Positions 35,034 through 47,703 of a stretch of 64,000 bases of DNA are shown here, in pieces. Both the position numbers and the translations under genes were made by a program. The notes below the pieces were generated by a model that was given only the letters and a program-made list of their open reading frames with translations, did not search any database and was not told the DNA's origin. The DNA comes from Stenopsyche tienmushanensis (taxonomy: Eukaryota > Arthropoda > Insecta > Trichoptera > Stenopsychidae), in assembly GCA_008973525.1 (NCBI GenBank), contig WACJ01000465.1:1-64000 (forward strand). The letters run 5' to 3'. The stretch's first letter is position 1, and each line of letters opens with the position of its first letter.

Positions 35034-37014
35034 GCCGGCCTGATTGCCATAAATTCAGTGATGTTAATAAAATATTGCTGAAATATGATTTTTTTGGAAG
35101 TTGCTTTTTAGCTGTCAAACGTAGGAAAATATTTTATTTCAGGTTCGTTTAATATCTTATGTAGAACGTTTTTACATGGAATTCCATGTGAGAATCGACT
35201 TGCGTTTAAATACCTCCTTTGATTAAAATTTTATAACTGATCATTACCCTAAATGAACACTATTTTAGAAAGCTAGCAGACACATACACTTGACAAGCTG
35301 TCACTCTGATAGATGCAGACACACTAAAATAAGAATATGTATGTAACATGTCAAGATATTTTATAATATCTTCAAATTTGTACCCATACATTTCTTCGCA
35401 TTTTGATAAACTTGTAAAATTTTATATGCGTAATAAAACAATAATTAGCGAATCAATAGCGACAATCGTATTTAGATGACTTTTTCTTTATATTTAAACA
35501 GAAATGACATGAAGTGGGTAAGATCCTGAATTCGATTTTTCTCATAATCTCATGACGACGATGAAATTTTCACGATCTGAATAAAAGACTTCATTGACAA
35601 AAACATGTACTAATCAACCATCATTTGAAGAACAGCAATAATTCCTTGATTTTTTTTTTCTAATAAAGGATAGTCTTTAGTATGTAAGAATAAACTGATT
35701 CTTATCATATTATATAAATGGTGGAAGATAAATTGTGACGTCTGGCATAGAATCTGCCTAAAAAATTTGGAATCGGCTAATAAATTAGATTTTTTTAATA
35801 AATTAGTTTTCATGCTGTCATGCTGGGTCGCCTATGGACAATAATAGCAACAATCATTTAAATGAACCAAAAATATTAATTAAAAAGTCTCTCGTTGATT
35901 GCCCACATTTGATAGCGGATATGGCGTCAAATATACTTGGGCAACCCTTATGGCTCAAATTTTCATTGAAATTGATTCAAAACGTTTTTGGTGAAAGATG
36001 TTTGAGGAAATAAAGTCAATTTATAAATCCTCGATTAAATCCATGTCAAATTTGAATTGCTGCTGTGAACACAAGCCTTTCAACTCACCGTCATCACACA
36101 GCTTGTCGTTTCGAGCCTCTACAAGCAGTTAGGACTTAGACGATAGCAGCCAAAATAAAAGAGTCGGCTTAAAAGCAACCCATTCAACATTGTAACGAGA
36201 TAAAGCTGATTGTTTTCCATTTAGGCTCGCACAAATGAGCGCGCACTCGAGAAGGTGGAGTTGTCAACTTTATGGCCGGCGCTGGGCAATTATGTTTTAT
36301 GTAAATGATCGAACGCGAAGATATGCCTTTGGAAAGTTTGCTTTTGTTCGATTAGTGGCCACCCACTCCATTATCGTTTATCACCGGCGACAGCACCATT
36401 ATTATTATGAATTTATTTTATTGAATTAAACGAACGATAAAGGGTGGCGCCACAATCACAGCGGCACCAATATTTGCGATAAATCACTCCGATGCCAGGG
36501 CCGCACCACCCGATCATGCAACGGATATGACAGCCCTTATCGCGATGCCGACTTCGGTATTGACTATTCAAATGCCAGCTAATTTCAGGTGCCCGCGGCT
36601 CATTACATCGGTGACTCCATCCATAATAATTTAAATAATAGACACCATTACGTGAGAGATGTTGACAGATGATTCCAGTCTCCTTACGGCCGCAAACGGT
36701 TCCATCAGCACAAATTACTTTAAGCAGCTCGAGGATAAGTAAATTTAATTGACCCTCTCTTAATCCAGAGACTTGGCGAGACATCGCTAGTCACAGTCTG
36801 AGAGATACACTAATTACTATTTATGAACATCGAGCTGAAGTAAGATAAATCTACTCAATTATATTCATCAAGCCCACAAAACCATATTTGCAGACCAGAC
36901 GATCCCATAACTTCTTTAACAGAGTTCAAAAACTGCGAGTATGAAATCATTTTTCAGCTTCTTATGACTACTAAAGAGGTCTGTGACAAATTATAATTAA
37001 TTTGGGGGCGTATG
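35034..37014. other. Unassigned stretch with a GC-richer block
   Basis: The first kilobase is AT-rich. The block at about 36200-36790 is compositionally balanced and unique-looking, with words such as ACGATAAAGGGTGGCGCC, AATTTAAATAATAG and CCATTACGTGAG. A 123-codon reverse frame crosses it (36413-36784), but I recognise no domain. Confidence 0.45.
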
Positions 37015-37957
37015 TAGGGAATCCAATCCCGAGCCAAAATTTCGATCCCGGGATTTCAGGATTCCATTAGACAATCCCGGGACCAGTCCTGGGATCCCGG
37101 GATTGGGATTTTCAATATTTTAAGAAATTACCTTAATGAATTTGATAAAAAATTACTAATAAGTCCATTTGTTTAATATAAAAAATCACTTGAAGGCCAA
37201 AGAATTTTATTTATTTAAGAAAAGATAAAAATACAATTTAAAAATAGAAAAATAAAACACTAAAAAATTCAAATATTATTTTGAAAATATGCCCGAAGTA
37301 ACATTAACATTAAACATTAGTGTTTCGTCATTTAGTCGGGATCTGATTTTGAAAGTCAGGCAACTAGCTGCTGAAAATGCATGCTCAGCTTCCACACTCG
37401 TTGGAGGTAACGTCATCAGATATTTAAATTCTAATTCGAGTTGATGACCGCGTGAGCCCTCATTTTCGCATAACACCATCAATGTGACTGATAAAATTCC
37501 TTTCTGCCGAGACACGGACTAAAGCTCGCAAAATACCCGATTTCCCGACAAATTATTTATTTCCGTCACTGCAGATTAATACTTATATCCTATAATACTT
37601 TGATGTGATTCGTAATTATATTACGGAGGAATACAAAAATTCTGAACCCCGTATCTATCATATTTCATATCGATATTCCCATTACTCATCGAGGTGTAGT
37701 AAATACATCACCGGTGGGGAAGGTAAATATAACAATTTGAAAAACATACATGTACGCTATATATGTATACATAGATTAGATAGTTACTGCTTCTATGCAT
37801 CGCCTATGTTCGCCAATTAGTGATTACGCCACTGTTTCCAAGCGTCCAGATTTCGTCGGGAATGTTTCGATTTAGTAGCCTTCATCGTGTTGGTGAGGTG
37901 TACGATTTCTGTTAGATAAAAATTTCAATCCCGGGATTCTTAAGTACCTAAAACTGT
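37015..37957 (-). mobile_element. hAT-like non-autonomous element, copy D (right terminus lost)
   Basis: It starts TAGGGAATCCAATCCCGAG and matches the family up to ACCTAAAACTGT at 37957. The final 25 or so bases (CCGGGATCCCGGGATTGG and CCCTA) are missing, so no target duplication can be scored; the 8 bases before the start are ggcgtatg. One of the ATCCCGGGA blocks near the right end has also been lost. It carries an intact 79-codon transposase remnant. Confidence 0.88.
37276..37515 (-). pseudogene. hAT transposase C-terminal exon remnant, open (79 codons)
   Basis: The reverse-strand frame is uninterrupted to its natural stop and contains LPPTSVEAEHAFSAAS followed by KIRSRLNDETL, the hAT C-terminal dimerisation motif. 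The frame opens at GTG rather than ATG and is preceded by no further coding sequence. It is probably the last exon of the parent transposase, retained while the DNA-binding and catalytic exons were lost. Copies E and F are similarly open. Confidence 0.8.
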
Positions 37958-40900
37958 ATATTTAATACTTTTTATATAAAAAAATGTTAAAAAATCGATC
38001 ACTTTTAGGCTCAACAAGGCAGAAGCGTTCCTTAAACGGCAGCAACTCACCGGTGAGTCGCTATGTTTCTTCACAGAAAAAAACATAGTTTAGTACCTAA
38101 AAAATATTAGGCTAGGAACGCTTATTGGTGAATCCAAAAGTGTTTTAAAATTTTAATAGATCTTGGTGTCTCAATTTTATTTTTGAATAAATTCAACAGA
38201 TCTCATCAGGGATGTCCATTGGATGATCTTTGCTACGTAACTGAATCTATTTTGGGGTAAAAAAAACAGTTCTTATTAGTATTGCAATGGCGTCTATATA
38301 ATATTAACAATATATTTAAAAAATCATGTGTTGCGATAATCCTGAACAAGAAATGTCCAAAACTCGTAAATGATCTATCTATCTGGATCAATAGAATTCA
38401 ACCGCCGTACATGTACAGTCATACTAATATAAGGGTAAATGTCTTGTTTGGTCGAGTAGAATACGATTATTTGAATATGATCATTAAGCAGGATAGAATT
38501 ATTGTCGAGCGTCACTCATGAGCGTCCCTACATGACTTTATTAACCCACTGGATACTAAGCAACAATATATCGTCGATTGTTAAACTAACGATGACTGTA
38601 AACAACAGACAAGATGCTCAAATATGAATATGTTCTGTGCGTCAGGGTATCAGTGTTTAACCTTGTACGTTAGCGCGATCAAACAAGAGACAGAAGGATA
38701 GCAAACAAGATTTCGTACATCAAAAAACATCGTAGCAGCCAAAGGATTAATCGTCCATATGTTTAATCTTCCAGAAGCAGGAAATCAGGTTAAACCTGTA
38801 TCGATACGATCGTTCGAAAATATTAAATCGAGTATTAGGGCATGAATATGGAAGTACTTTAACTGAAATCGTTTAAAAAATATATTTTTACCATTACTTT
38901 TGATTATCATATTTTTTTTATGTAAATGCTAATTTTGATCAGGAATAAGATAAATAAACAAGAACAACGACTTCTTGAGCATTATTCCAAGTTGACTATT
39001 TATACATGTGTCCAGCATACACCACGTACAGTATTATGTTACTCATGAATTGTTTGTAAAGGGCTTCTATCAATTATTGCCATTAGCATGTCTTTTCTAT
39101 GCGTCCGGGTCCATAGTCGGATAGGGCCCTGTGAATTATGCGGCAGGCCCTCCGTGACGGCAGCTGGCTGCCTCGGCATCACTGCAAGGTGTCCGTTGTT
39201 TATGATGATGATTCGCGAGGAGCTTTTATCTTGATTGGCCGATCTTCCCCTTCCAGCATCTTTCGAACACCTCTCATCTACCATCCGGCCCTTCCTTGAC
39301 CCTCTGCTCCATCATTGATAAATTTATTATTCGCCTCGGGGCATTCACGTACGGACCGGTTAACCAGCGACACTCAAATACACATTTACATTTCAGCTTT
39401 CCCAGTTGATATTTACCATTCGCAAGGGACATGGAATATCCCGATTTGAACGAAAGCGGACGCCAAAATATCTCATGAATATTTAACTACGCCTCAAATC
39501 TTAGAGACGTAATAAAAAAAGACATTCATACGAAATTTACATACAACAAGAGTCGACAAACTACTGGCGTACGGATAAAAACGAGAAACATTCATCATCC
39601 TTCGAGATCCTTATCGACATCCTTCAGGAAGTATTTACAATTCAAATCAGCGCCCATTCCTCGTGCATTTCTCGAACAATAAAGGCAATGACAGCCATCG
39701 GGCTAATTTCTTTATCCCGACATTATTCAACTTGTGACCCAATTATTTCCATATGGACTTACAACATGAGTTCCATGCTAATGACGAAAAAAGAATCAAA
39801 TATAAGTCATCAATCAAAGTCACATTTGGAAATTGAATAAAGCTATTATATTAAATAACGATTTTATATTTTTTTAAGTCCTGATTAGTTTTACATTTTT
39901 TACAGTTTTACATAAATTCTTGAATAAAACCAGTTTATTATAATTTTGCAGTGAATTATATTCAATGTTGCATCTGGGAGAACAAATAATTCTCATTAAT
40001 ACAACAGTACAACTGTTCAAACATATCTCATTCTCGGACTCTATTTCTGAGGGAGTTGATTTACAGGTGATATTCTTAATCGAGAATCTTCTATAAATTC
40101 AATACCTAAATCATAACGTGTTGCAATTAGGTAATAAAAACAATCGACTCATAATTGTATCAATCTAAGCTAATGGCCGTGCAATGTTCAGATAATATAT
40201 CTGAGGTCTCCGAAAGTGCTTTCTTCGCCAATGGCGAAACTTGCCTTTCCAACAGAGTGAACACATCAAGTATATTGTTTTGCTAATTACAAATCGATTA
40301 ATCTGAGCAACAACGTTTATTCGAAGCAGGAGGAGCAAAGTTTGAGAATCGATCTTGGGTGATGGCTTTCGGTTTCGTTGTAATTACAGAGGTAGTCGAG
40401 CCGAGGGACTGACAGCATGGGGAGGTAGTTGCTCGTATCCCAAAGAATGAAGCATATGGTTAACGGGTCAATACAACCTCATCGGGAACTGATCACGCAG
40501 ATTGGTGTTTTCATGCTGTTAACTAATCGAATATAACCGACCCTTTCGGAATCATTACTGTCTTATCGATTATGGATGTAATCATATCGGAGATTAAAGA
40601 CCCTCAACGTCATTCTGCCAACGAACCCAAATCGGGGCTACCAATGAGTATATACATCGACATCGTATACAGGAATCTAATGAACGTAAAGGATAAATCC
40701 TATTTTTTTATGGATCGTTTGGAAATTATAAACGAGAAAATGAACACCCTTATACGACGTCTTATAATATGTTTCTTATGAACAATTTTTATTTTGCAGA
40801 TGCGACATGTTGGATTTATCTGTAATTGGCTTTTCTTATTTATGATCAATTGTTTCGAAACAGAATGCAAACTTATGTATATAACAGAAGTGCATTTTCA

Positions 40901-42300
40901 ACAAAATGGGTTGGCTTTTTACCGACTTATTAGCTTGAATAATTCACTGTCGCAATTTACGAATCGCAATTGTTCACTGTAGGAATTGACGCAATAGGAA
41001 GAAATTCAGAATCCAGCCATTTTTCAATAAACTTGGTACGATAAAAACGAAGATTTACCAAAGGTTTCATAATTTAGACTATAAAGACATTTCAAACATT
41101 AATGTCTTATAAATATGTAATATATTTGAGAATAATGCATGTAGTTTAAATGGAAGGATAGTGGTTTTATCAAGCATACTGAACTGTATTCTTTTATGCA
41201 GCAAACTACTCTGATTCTTCCATCCCCCCATCGGAGTCCTTAACATAATAGGGTGAAAATACCAATTCGTGAAAAAAAAACTCCTCAAATATATACACAG
41301 TCTATTTTTACTGATTGCACCGAAACTAAAGAAGAGGAAGATAAGTTGGTTCAAGGTCCTATCAAAGATTTAAGAGCAAACATATAGGCACGAGCAGAAA
41401 GTTAGGGCAAAGTCGCGACGGCAGAATTTACGACCTGTCCAATAGCGGGAGAAAAAAAGGAATAATTTACAAGAAATATTCAAATGAGGGGGATCACGCT
41501 GGAAATGCGAAGATCTTCGCCTGCATTGTCTTCGGCGGTGCTTGCGCTTATTTTACCTGGAGCAGCCGTGGCCAACATTCGCTCAGAAATTTGTGTCCAA
41601 TAATTGTTTTTTTCCGTTATTGTTTTCTGCAAATCGGTAACAATAGTCGAAATTCGACATGTTCAAATAATTGTTTTCTGCATTTGGAGTGTCTTCACCA
41701 GACTGAATGTATCAATAGAGTGCAGCTCTTTGATTGAAAACTAAAATGCTCCCCCAATGGATTCTCCTCGGAGTTTTACTTTTATTGTTGATCTTGTTCA
41801 AATTACAGGATTCACTTTATCCGGGGCAAAGCATTGACGTGCTGTTGTTACTCCTGTATGTTTAGCTTTGAATAAACACAACCCCTTCAACGGTGGCCTT
41901 TTATTTTCCTTCCGACATTCTATCTACACAACTGATGCACAGTTATTATTTTTAAAAAATGTCTCAGAAAAAATGTATTTTACACAAAGTAATATTCATT
42001 GAATAATAAAATAATTTATCAAATCAATCAATTATCGAAGAAATGTAGCCAAAAAATATATTAAACGAAAAAATCGTTTTTTTTATTTTATTTTATAAAC
42101 TGTTAGTAAAACTATTCAAGAATATGTTTTCAAAGTTTCATAACAAAATTCAGATTATTTCCGATGTTATGAGCACTATACTGAACGCAAATCGGTGCTG
42201 GTGCACGCGACATGGTTGATATAGTTTCGGCAGAGCGTCGGTTATCATCAGTTAGCTTTGGCCTTCCTAGCATGTGTTGAAAGTTAGAAGTCAAAATATA
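37958..42300. other. Unassigned stretch with several GC-richer blocks
   Basis: No gene is recognised in 4.3 kb. A pair of inverted words GAAGCGTTCCT and AGGAACGCTT lies around 38027-38130. The blocks at about 39040-39400, 40200-40560 and 41390-41600 are GC-richer and unique-looking. The frames within them lack known domains. Confidence 0.45.
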
Positions 42301-42880
42301 ATCTTATCTAAAAGAAAAAAGGATACTGCAGACCAACGTATTAAACCATGTAACAGATCCTTCCGTGGAAACCGACACACTAAGAATCAATCAAGATTTA
42401 GTGAAGATGCAAGTGCCAGTAAAAAAAAGCTAAAACGCTTAGAACTGAACATGAAGCATACTCTTCTCCATTACACCACGACCTTCAAAAATAAATTCTT
42501 CCAATATATATAAGATTTATCGAAATATTAATTACTGAAGAGATGCTTAGGTGGTCACATGCAGAATGCAAACGAAAGTTTCATCTCGACGTTTGGCTCC
42601 AAAACATCTACGTTCTGACGTAAAAGTAATCGAGACTGCAGCATTTTTGGCTTTTGTCTTATTCAATGAAGGGAATTCAGCACTTATAATGATAATGAAT
42701 GAGCTGAAAGTAGATGTTGGCTCGCATAGCTTTAATTATGCACGAAAATGGATGAACAGCGCGTCAACTGACAGAATAGACGCAAACCAAGGAAGCTCGA
42801 AAGGAGGAGATGCAAGCTCAAGAATATACGTATAAAGAAGAAGAAAGATTGCTATATGATTCTGGAATAGCTTACTACCC
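42301..42880 (+). pseudogene. Mutator-like (MULE) transposase relic, internally deleted
   Basis: The first part reads NRSFRGNRHTKN followed by SASKKKLK, which I recognise as the N-terminus of the same multi-copy MULE protein. After about 100 bases of unreadable sequence the C-terminal block follows in three frames: HMQNANESF, then APKHLRSDVKVIETAAF, LFNEGNSALIMIMNEL, and EARKEEMQAQEY with EEERLLYDSGIA. The match to the relic at 13985-15478 (QNANE, APEHLHS, IFNND) is in the same order. The whole middle, including the catalytic part, is absent, so this is a dead internally deleted copy. No terminal repeats were identified. Confidence 0.6.
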
Positions 42881-43281
42881 ACTAGGTAGTTTTTACCATT
42901 TATTACCGCCTTAAAATTCTCGTTTTTGGTCATTCCATTTTCAATCGCGTTTTTTTAAAACATTCAAACAAATTCTTCTCTTTGAGCTAAAATTTGGATT
43001 CGACACATTAGATGATCTTGTTTTATTCTATTTTGCAGATAACTGAGGAGCAGTAAGACGATGATTTCTTTCGGACGATAATAAGATGAAGTTATCCTCG
43101 GCATCCGTAATAGATTTTGGACGGTCCGGTCTTTTCTTGTCGTCCAAAATTCCCGATGTCTTCTAATAATATAATAAATCTTTTTTTTTAGCAATTTATT
43201 GGAATAATAAGATGAAACGATTTGTTTAAAAACACCATCATACACCCATTGGAAAGGAGATAGTAAGAATGATACTATGTA
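42881..43281. other. Unassigned stretch, no gene seen
   Basis: A short AT-rich interval between the MULE relic and TTAA-1 copy 3; nothing recognised. Confidence 0.4.
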
Positions 43282-43285
43282 TTAA

Positions 43286-43831
43286 CCTTTTCGTTAGTGA
43301 GCAAATTTAAAATCGATGAAGTCGTTGATGTCATAATCGCTTTACGCCGATTACTTTCTGTCAGCTCCCAATCAGCGTAAGACAATCTTCAATTCGAAGC
43401 AAAGTCAATTGTAAATAAACATTTGATAACATACAAGATCGCGTCATTTCGTTACATAAACAATGCACAAAAAATCGATTCCTTTGCTCCTCCTTTAGAA
43501 AGAAATGATAATTGGACAAAGACTCATTCAACACGCAGCGAAGAACAGCAAGCAGTTAAATAAACAAACACTCTTGATAACACACAATATTCGGTCGTTT
43601 CTTTGCGTAAACAAATAACACACTTGAAATCGAAATCATTATAAGTGGATAAATTTGGGCTTAACGATCTATACAATCATGCGATGCATATGAAGAAGCT
43701 ATCCGTCTCAGTCTCCCGAACTGCGCTAAGTTCTCTCTGTCTCTGTCCGCCTCGGAGCTTCAATGCACAAGAGTGCCCTTTCTGAATAGTGAAGGTCAAA
43801 ACGGATATTTCCGTGAGTACTCATGAAACGG
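43286..43831 (-). mobile_element. TTAA-1 element, young copy 3 (546 bp)
   Basis: Flanked by TTAA (43282-43285 and 43832-43835), in opposite orientation to the other four young copies. The right-hand family end appears here as CCTTTTCGTTAGTGAGC on the left. The other end reads ACTCATGAAACGG before TTAA, a small variant also seen in copy 4. Confidence 0.88.
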
Positions 43832-43835
43832 TTAA

Positions 43836-46559
43836 CTTTGAATTTTCTTACGTTTGTATTGCCATTCGAGAACATATTATGATATATTGTTAAGTAGAAG
43901 TGGTTTAGCATTGAAAATAAGATAAAATAAATGATTTTTATTGGTTGATTGCTATGTTTTTACATAAAAATTGATGATTTTCTGAGCGTTTCCAAATTTA
44001 ATAATGTATATAAAATATCGATCTTTCAAAAATTTCAATATTTTTCAAATTCACTAAATCTTATTTTAAGTTTTAAATGTAAATAGTTTTATAATTTTTT
44101 TTTCTCAGCACTTGATTTACAGCCAATCGATGAATTACTAATGCTAGACGTAGCAAATGTAAGTGTTTAAATAACCCAATGGTCCTGAATTTGAATCAGC
44201 TCTCGTACGTCAAGATTATCAGTTGAATATAATCCACCTCTGATAAATCAAGGAAGATGACCAAGAACTGGAGGCATTCTTCGCATTTTTAATGAGGTTC
44301 CACAGACGCAATTGAGAGACCCCCGCAACCGAAGAAATGCTCGGATGATAAATTGCATACGTCTACCCGGTAGCCGTTGTGTGCGACCCAGAGTTACGTG
44401 ATTTTCGCCGCTGGGATCCCTAATGAGGCAACTCAAAACTTATGACATCCAGAGCGTCATTTAAATATGTAATGTCAGAGAAATGTAGGTGTAATACGAT
44501 ACGTGGTGCGGACGTAGGTGTCACGTGTGTCTCGCCGAGACGTGTTAAACACACACGTGGTCTTTCGCTGCAAACAACGCCACAAGCCCATGTGAGACAG
44601 ACCGCAGACTTCCATTCCCAGACCGTGTTTAAGTCGATCCGGGACAATACCTTGGACGATGTCGAGCTTCAAAAATGATGCATCGTCTTACGGAAGTCCA
44701 AAACGCATACAATCCATCATCATACATAACCCTTTTCGGGGCGGTCTTAATTCATGGACGTGAAAGCTTCAATAGGCGACGATTCATCAAAGAATCTACC
44801 AACGCAGAGGATCATATTAATACTAAAACATGAAATATTCATTTTATTCAAAACAAATTCAAATATAACTGAAGCCATTGTGATTTCGCGTTACATGCCC
44901 TGAGCATCAATTTTTTGGGAAGAATGTAGAGAAGCGTCAAAACTTGATTATCGTAATGCATTGACCAGAACGGATGCTACCTTAATGATTTTTTTTTTAA
45001 ATACAATAAATAAAAACTTTAAATGTCTCCCTATAACATAGACAAAATAATTAAACTGATCATTTATACCGTTTGTGTTATTCATTTTTAAAATAAGGCA
45101 GTTTCCTTGCCACTCGAAGCGTTCTCATAGAAAAACATCATGTCAAATAATGTTTTATAACTTAGAGAAGTTTATTATAGATTTTGTATACATCAATCAC
45201 CAGCTACGTTACGATTTAATTTGATAAATAACTAAATTTATCGCTATTGGTTATAAATCTATAAAAAGTAGAATGATTTCATGCATTCGCGGAAAGATGA
45301 AAATTCGTATTGCCATCATAAAATGCGATAACGACCTGAAAAAGGTTAGCATCCCGTGATTTAAAGACTTAAATTTGCACTATTGTTTTAATTGAATTAA
45401 AACATTTAATAAACATTCAGTCACACTTGGAATGGACCACCCCACATCCTAGACAATAGATAATATATCAATTTTATGAGTTATAAACACGCATTAGATT
45501 AAAATGCCCATTGTCACCGTTGCTAAAAATTATCGAACATTTCGTATTCTTTGTGAGCATTTCTGTCGATTGATGCTGTGCATATTAATGAATATTTTCC
45601 CGCAGGATATTGTTGAATTTTATTTATGCAAATTTGGTCCGAGTTATATAAGGCATTGATGAAATACTAAGAGCAGATACTGAGAACAGATCCGTTGGAG
45701 CTTCCGTTAAAACATGCTATGTGAACTTTCCTACGTCGCTAAAAGCCTATTATCTTAACACTGATCTGATTAGATTAGTTGTTTCATTTCTACAAATGAA
45801 TATTTGTATGTATGCATTATTCGAAGTAAAAAGGAATTGACAAAGTAGAATGATCGCTTGACCTTATTTCCATAAAATGCGTATATTGAGTCATCGCCGC
45901 CGCTTTTGAGCTCTTTGTCGAATTCTGAGCCCGTAGTGAATAAAAGTGGATTGAATGAAGTCGTTGAGTAAAAAAGAAGAAACAGGAGATACTTTCGGCG
46001 GGAAGAGTTCTTTGTCCAGCGATTTCCTAGTAACCATAATCAGTATTAACAGTATGACGTATGGTATTGTAATGAATGCCGCTAGGCATTGCCTTCACAC
46101 AATTACTCATTTCAATTCAAAAGACTTAGTCCATATCCGGCCAACGTTTGACAGTCGTGGCGATAAAGCTTACAATATTCGATATAGAAAAGTAAAAAAA
46201 CGTAAGCGGCATCGAGAATGGGTATTAAAATTACATCATGAATTTTAACAATTGCCAAATTTATTTAAATGCCAGTTTTCTTGTGCACTTACCAAAGATG
46301 GACCTTAGAGCCTTTTGAGTGCTTAAAATATGAATTTATTTTATCCGCGTTTTCGATGGCTGACTGACTAATACAATGGCTTAGCGGCATGACGCTGCCA
46401 TTAACACTGAACGATCCGGAGCATACCTTTATGTGTATTATCACGGTATATGCAGGGAGAATATTTTTGCCAATTATATACTTTTTGCCCTCGTCGTGTC
46501 AATTTCGTCTACTTATTTTAGTGTCAATAACTACTATTGTTTTTTGAACTGTTTGAAGT
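43836..46559. other. Unassigned stretch with an E-box-bearing block
   Basis: The block at 44240-44700 is GC-richer, open in overlapping frames on both strands, and contains two CACGTG E-boxes 32 bases apart (44522 and 44554). A 97-codon forward frame at 45955-46248 is not recognised. The rest is AT-rich. Confidence 0.45.
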
Positions 46560-46721
46560 GTTATTTGAACTACGCTCCATCGAGAAAAATGGTAGGGAAG
46601 TAGTTTGCTGATTTTAAACGTGGCCGTACAAACATCGATAATTCTGAACTTTGTGGTCGCCCAAATGTTTTAAAAAGTCCACAAAATAATTTTAGCCGAT
46701 CGTAAATTGAAGTTGCGTGAG

Positions 46722-47703
46722 TAGGGAATCCAATCCCGAGCCAAAATTTCGATTTCGGGATTCCATTAGACAATCCCGGGACCAGTCCCGGGATCCCGGG
46801 ATTGGGATTTTCAATATTTTAAGAAATTATATCGATAAATATGATCAAAAATTACTAATAAGTCCATTTGTTCAATATAAAAAATCACTTGAAGGCCAAA
46901 GAATTTTATTTATTTAAGAAAAGATAAAAATACAATTCAAAAATAGATAAATAAAAAAATAAATAATTCAAATATTATTTTGAAAACATGCCCGAAATAA
47001 CATTAACATTAAACATTAGTGTTTCGTCATTTAGTCTGGATCTGATTTTGGAAGTCAGATAACTTGCTGCTGAAAATGCACGCTCAGCTTCCACACTCGT
47101 TGGAGGTATCGTCATCAGATATTTAAATGCTAGTTCGAGTTGATGATCGCGTGGGCCCTCATTTTCGTATAACACCATCAATGTGACTGATAAAATTCTT
47201 TTCTGCTGAGACACGAATTAAAAATCGCAAAATTCCCGATTTCCCAACAAATTATTTATTTCCGTCGCTGCAGATTAATACTTATATACCATAATACTTT
47301 GATGTGATTTGTATTTATATTACGGAGGAACACAAAAATTCTGAACCCCGTATCTATTATATTTCATATCGATATTCCCATTATTCGACAAGGTGTAGTA
47401 AATACATCACCGGTAGGGAAAGGTTACTATAACAATTTGAAAAACATACATGTACGCTATATACATATACATAGATTAGACAGTCACTGCCCTTGAGCGT
47501 CGCCTAAGTTCGTCAATTAGTAATTACGCCACTGTTTCCAAGCGTCGGGAATGTATCGAATTTAGTAGCCTTCATCGTGTTGATGAGGTGTACGATTTCT
47601 GTTAGATAAAAATTTCAATCCCGAAATTTTCGGGATTACGTTTTCTAATCCCAGGATTCTTATGTACCTAAAACTGTCCGGGATCCCGGGATTGGATTCT
47701 CTA
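46722..47703 (-). mobile_element. hAT-like non-autonomous element, copy E (982 bp, no target duplication)
   Basis: Both termini are present (TAGGGAATCC on the left and GGATTCTCTA on the right, with one change). The flanking octamers differ: tgcgtgag before and ctcacaat after. Both flanks are mariner coding sequence with about 100 bp missing between them. The lack of duplication is therefore explained by a target deletion during or after insertion. It carries an open 79-codon C-terminal remnant. Confidence 0.9.
46975..47214 (-). pseudogene. hAT transposase C-terminal exon remnant, open (79 codons)
   Basis: An uninterrupted reverse-strand frame with IPPTSVEAERAFSAAS and KIRSRLNDETL, ending in MFSK and a stop. 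It is the best match among the five remnants to the usual hAT motif (VEAERAFS). As in the others, there is no ATG and the rest of the transposase is absent. Confidence 0.82.
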
